In this document: positions 62,419 through 64,000 of the stretch, in pieces
Position numbering within the stretch: the first letter of the stretch is position 1
Layout of the letters: every line of letters starts with the position of its first letter
From: Streptomyces sp. AC558_RSS880
Lineage (GTDB): Bacteria > Actinomycetota > Actinomycetes > Streptomycetales > Streptomycetaceae
NCBI RefSeq assembly: GCF_019049255.1
Contig: NZ_JAGMUJ010000020.1
Coordinates: 22,800-86,799, forward strand
DNA length: 64,000 bases
Reading direction: 5' to 3'
Translations under genes and position numbers: made by a program
The notes under the pieces: generated by a model
What the model was told of the DNA's origin: nothing
Databases searched by the model: none
The model's input: only the letters and a program-made list of their open reading frames with translations

Positions 62419-62681
62419 GCGGCGTCCTCGCCCTGCGGCCGGGCGAACGCCTCCCGAAGCCTGCGCCCCATGGCCGCGCTCTCCTCGTCACTCACCTCGA
62501 CACCGAAGTGCTCCGCCAGATAGGCACGAGTCCGCTCGGCCTTCTCCCGGCGCTCCTCCTCGGTCAAGGTCGACTCCGCGAACTCCTGCACCAGCGTCCG
62601 GATCGACGTCCCCCGGGACTCCGCAATCACCGCCAGCCGGTCGCGCACCTCGGCGGGCACCCGGATCATCGCATCAGCCAT
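62415..62681 (-). CDS. Ribbon-helix-helix antitoxin
   Basis: 88 aa, ATG 62681. N-terminal RHH domain (MIRVPAEVRDRLAVIAESRG, TSIRTLVQEFAES) followed by an acidic helical tail (EEERREKAERTRAYLAEHFG) that should bind the PIN toxin. An 18-bp palindrome ends 8 bp before the start codon, likely its autoregulatory operator. Confidence 0.85.
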   Translation of the reverse strand: MADAMIRVPAEVRDRLAVIAESRGTSIRTLVQEFAESTLTEEERREKAERTRAYLAEHFGVEVSDEESAAMGRRLREAFARPQGEDAA

Positions 62682-62688
62682 GTCGGGA

Positions 62689-62706
62689 GTATACGTCGAC
62701 GTATAC
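62689..62706. promoter_or_regulatory. 18-bp operator palindrome of the RHH/PIN pair
   Basis: GTATACGTCGACGTATAC, a perfect palindrome and one of the most AT-rich spots of the region, 8 bp upstream of the antitoxin ATG. Expected binding site for the RHH dimer. Confidence 0.75.
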
Positions 62707-62752
62707 ATCACGGGAGGGCAGACGAGCCCCTTCCAGGGCGCGTCGCCACGGC

Positions 62753-63406
62753 TCAGCCGAGGATGAAGGGAAGCCTGGCGGCGAGACCGCCCAGGGCGGA
62801 TTCCTCGTCGGCTGTCGGTGGACGGCGGCCCGTGCCGATCAGCAGGGCGGCCGTGTCGGAGAGGCCGGCGGGGAATGCGGTGCCGACGATCGCTTCCAGT
62901 GCCGTACGGGCCACCGCGAGGCTTTCGGCGGGGGGCTCGGGAGCCGACGGCAGGTGCGCGATCAGGTCCAGGTGGTGCAGGGTCCACTCGAGGACGTAGG
63001 CGGAGAGGTAGTCGCCGACGGTCAGGACCTTGCCCTGGGTGCTCACGCGGGCCGCGGGGTCGGCCAGTTCGGCGGCGCGGCCCGCCGCGGAACCCACGTC
63101 GTCCAGGTGGAACTTGAGCAGCGCCGGGTCGCCGTACGCGGCTGCCAGGCGGGGGATCAGCGCGTCCAGCGGGTCCTCGCCGGTCGGCGGGTCGACCAGG
63201 TTCCAGTACGTGACCGCGTCCGCCGTCGGTTCGGTGTCGGCGGGCGTGACCAGCGTGATCAGGACGTCCTGGGCGTCGATGACCAAGTGGCACACCAGAT
63301 CCCGTACGAGCCAGCCCCTACAGCCGGACGGGCGCTCGAAGTCCTCGTCCGGGAGGCCGGCGACCGCGGCGAGCAGTGCGGTCCAGGACCGCGAGAAGGG
63401 GGTCAC
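62753..63406 (-). CDS. Maleylpyruvate isomerase-family, mycothiol-dependent enzyme-like protein
   Basis: 217 aa from GTG 63406, overlapping the DUF397 TGA (GTGA). DinB/MDMPI fold: SRSWTALLAAVAGLPDEDFE, GWLVRDLVCHLVIDAQDVLI (metal His), DYLSAYVLEWTLHHLDLIAH (His pair). Such enzymes use mycothiol as cofactor; reaction unknown. Coupled to DUF397, an unusual pairing that may follow from the nearby deletion. Confidence 0.85.
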   Translation of the reverse strand: MTPFSRSWTALLAAVAGLPDEDFERPSGCRGWLVRDLVCHLVIDAQDVLITLVTPADTEPTADAVTYWNLVDPPTGEDPLDALIPRLAAAYGDPALLKFHLDDVGSAAGRAAELADPAARVSTQGKVLTVGDYLSAYVLEWTLHHLDLIAHLPSAPEPPAESLAVARTALEAIVGTAFPAGLSDTAALLIGTGRRPPTADEESALGGLAARLPFILG

Positions 63407-63612
63407 TGCGACCGTTCGGCGGTCGTCCACGCCAGGAGGGCGGTGAAGGCCGCGGGACGGAGGGTCAGGATCGGGCCCGCCGGGTTCTTGGAGTCCCGGA
63501 CGACGACGGTGGAGCCGGGCATGTCGGCGATCTCCACGCACGATCCCCCCGTATCGCCGCTGTGGCTCGACTTACGCCATGTGATCCCTGTCAGGTGCGA
63601 GTTGCTCCTCAT
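63403..63612 (-). CDS. DUF397 domain protein
   Basis: 69 aa, ATG 63612: ITWRKSSHSGDTGGSCVEIA, TVVVRDSKNPAGP, AFTALLAW. Intact, but its usual XRE partner immediately upstream is reduced to a fragment, whose reading frame runs 40 bp into this gene. Overlaps the downstream isomerase-like gene by GTGA. Confidence 0.9.
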   Translation of the reverse strand: MRSNSHLTGITWRKSSHSGDTGGSCVEIADMPGSTVVVRDSKNPAGPILTLRPAAFTALLAWTTAERSQ

Positions 63613-63757
63613 AGCGTTCCTCCATCACTCGCCGGATCAGCGCTGCCGGGTCCTTGACCGGCAAGGCTGCGGCTTGCAGGTGATCGTAACGGAGCGAACG
63701 GGACTCAACCGCGTCCGGATTGGCCGTTGGGTGCCCCGTCTCATAGTCCTCGCTGTG
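63572..63757 (-). pseudogene. C-terminal fragment of an XRE/DUF5753 regulator
   Basis: Frame reads EDYETGHPTANPDAVESRSL, RYDHLQAAALPVKDPAALIR, RVMEERYEEQ and stop at 63572, like the end of DUF5753 regulators ('fdhLra.AL...SaalI..v'). The HTH and most of the protein are absent; upstream of 63752 the frame becomes antisense to an ATP-binding-protein fragment. Confidence 0.6.
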
Positions 63758-63892
63758 GAGTCGGCGCCCAACGCGGAGAACGGGCGAGGGCTCGCCCTGC
63801 TGGCTGCGGTGACCGACCGGTGGGGTGCCGATCCCGAGCCCCGTGGCGGGAAGACCGTGTGGTTCGAGTGTGCGGTGGAGGCCGGTGCGTGA
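63758..63892 (+). pseudogene. C-terminal fragment of an ATP-binding (HATPase_c_2) protein
   Basis: Reads ESAPNAENGRGLALLAAVTD, RWGADPEPRGGKTVWFECAV, EAGA and stop. This matches the end of the intact 13.4-kb ATP-binding protein (ESGRGLLLVETLATRWGW ... GKTVWACL). The N-box and start are missing. Together with the XRE fragment it marks a deletion that removed the divergent promoter and both N-terminal halves. Confidence 0.65.
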
Positions 63893-64000
63893 GGTGGCCG
63901 TCGGGCCACTCGCTTCTTTGTCAGTGTCGTGCTTCCGCGAGCCGCGTCAAGGGCGCTGCGTTGCGCTGCGCTCCACTCCGCGTCGCCTTCGGCGATGGGC

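Overview
The window is about 70% GC or more, uses many GTG starts, packs genes by GTGA/ATGA stop-start overlaps and carries streptomycete hallmarks: a conservon with a linked P450, XRE/DUF397/ATP-binding trios, DasR-type and KstR-type operators, a WGxxGxxG small secreted protein, type A RNase P RNA and very rare TTA codons. I read it as a Streptomyces chromosome segment, mostly core, with one accessory island. All calls come from reading the sequence; no database search was possible.

Layout. 1-8.4 kb: metabolic and secreted proteins (truncated Gfo/Idh oxidoreductase, Tat-exported PhoD, SDR, aldo/keto reductase, MazG-like, chitin-active LPMO under two DasR-like boxes, LysM protein with a leucine-heptad array, secreted esterase). 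8.6-22.7 kb: accessory island. It has a 104-nt RNA that folds as a circularly permuted tRNA mimic (Y RNA architecture) behind an unrecognised gene, a 548-aa coiled-coil protein of unknown function, an XRE/DUF397/ATP-binding trio, a Hachiman-like hamAB pair, a large SF1 helicase-nuclease and a Phd/PIN toxin-antitoxin pair. Three island genes (hamA, the helicase and the toxin) carry TTA codons, suggesting bldA-dependent expression. 22.8-28.7 kb: a P450 convergent with a conservon (CvnA-D plus a P450 that has EVLW where ExxR is expected).

29.2-38.7 kb: rnpB, whose 5' end overlaps a DMT-exporter gene and whose 3' end abuts a 14-bp tandem array; AraC regulator, Uma2 protein, MerR-membrane protein-TetR group, YaaA, KDPG aldolase, and the RNase H/acid phosphatase - zinc-ribbon - Nif3 operon (zinc-ribbon start apparently CTG). 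38.9-49.3 kb: a repeat-rich hypothetical protein, MaoC hydratase, two DHA2-type MFS exporters (one fused to a carboxypeptidase-regulatory-like domain), methyltransferase, amidase, membrane proteins and two small gene relics.

49.4-55.2 kb: a glycosyltransferase - methyltransferase - toroid-protein operon divergent from a KstR-like TetR gene with a perfect KstR-type operator between them, then a GH10-CBM2 xylanase with two CGAAACTTTCG boxes. 55.3-61.2 kb: a cobalamin-riboswitch-led ECF uptake operon (secreted toroid protein, SCO2322-like protein, T component, double ATPase, S component). A Streptomyces interspersed hairpin sits inside the riboswitch core and a related one inside the N-terminal coding region of the T component. 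61.5-64 kb: SLT-like secreted protein, RHH/PIN toxin-antitoxin pair with an 18-bp operator palindrome, mycothiol-dependent isomerase-like protein, DUF397, and the deletion-fused remains of an XRE regulator and an ATP-binding protein.
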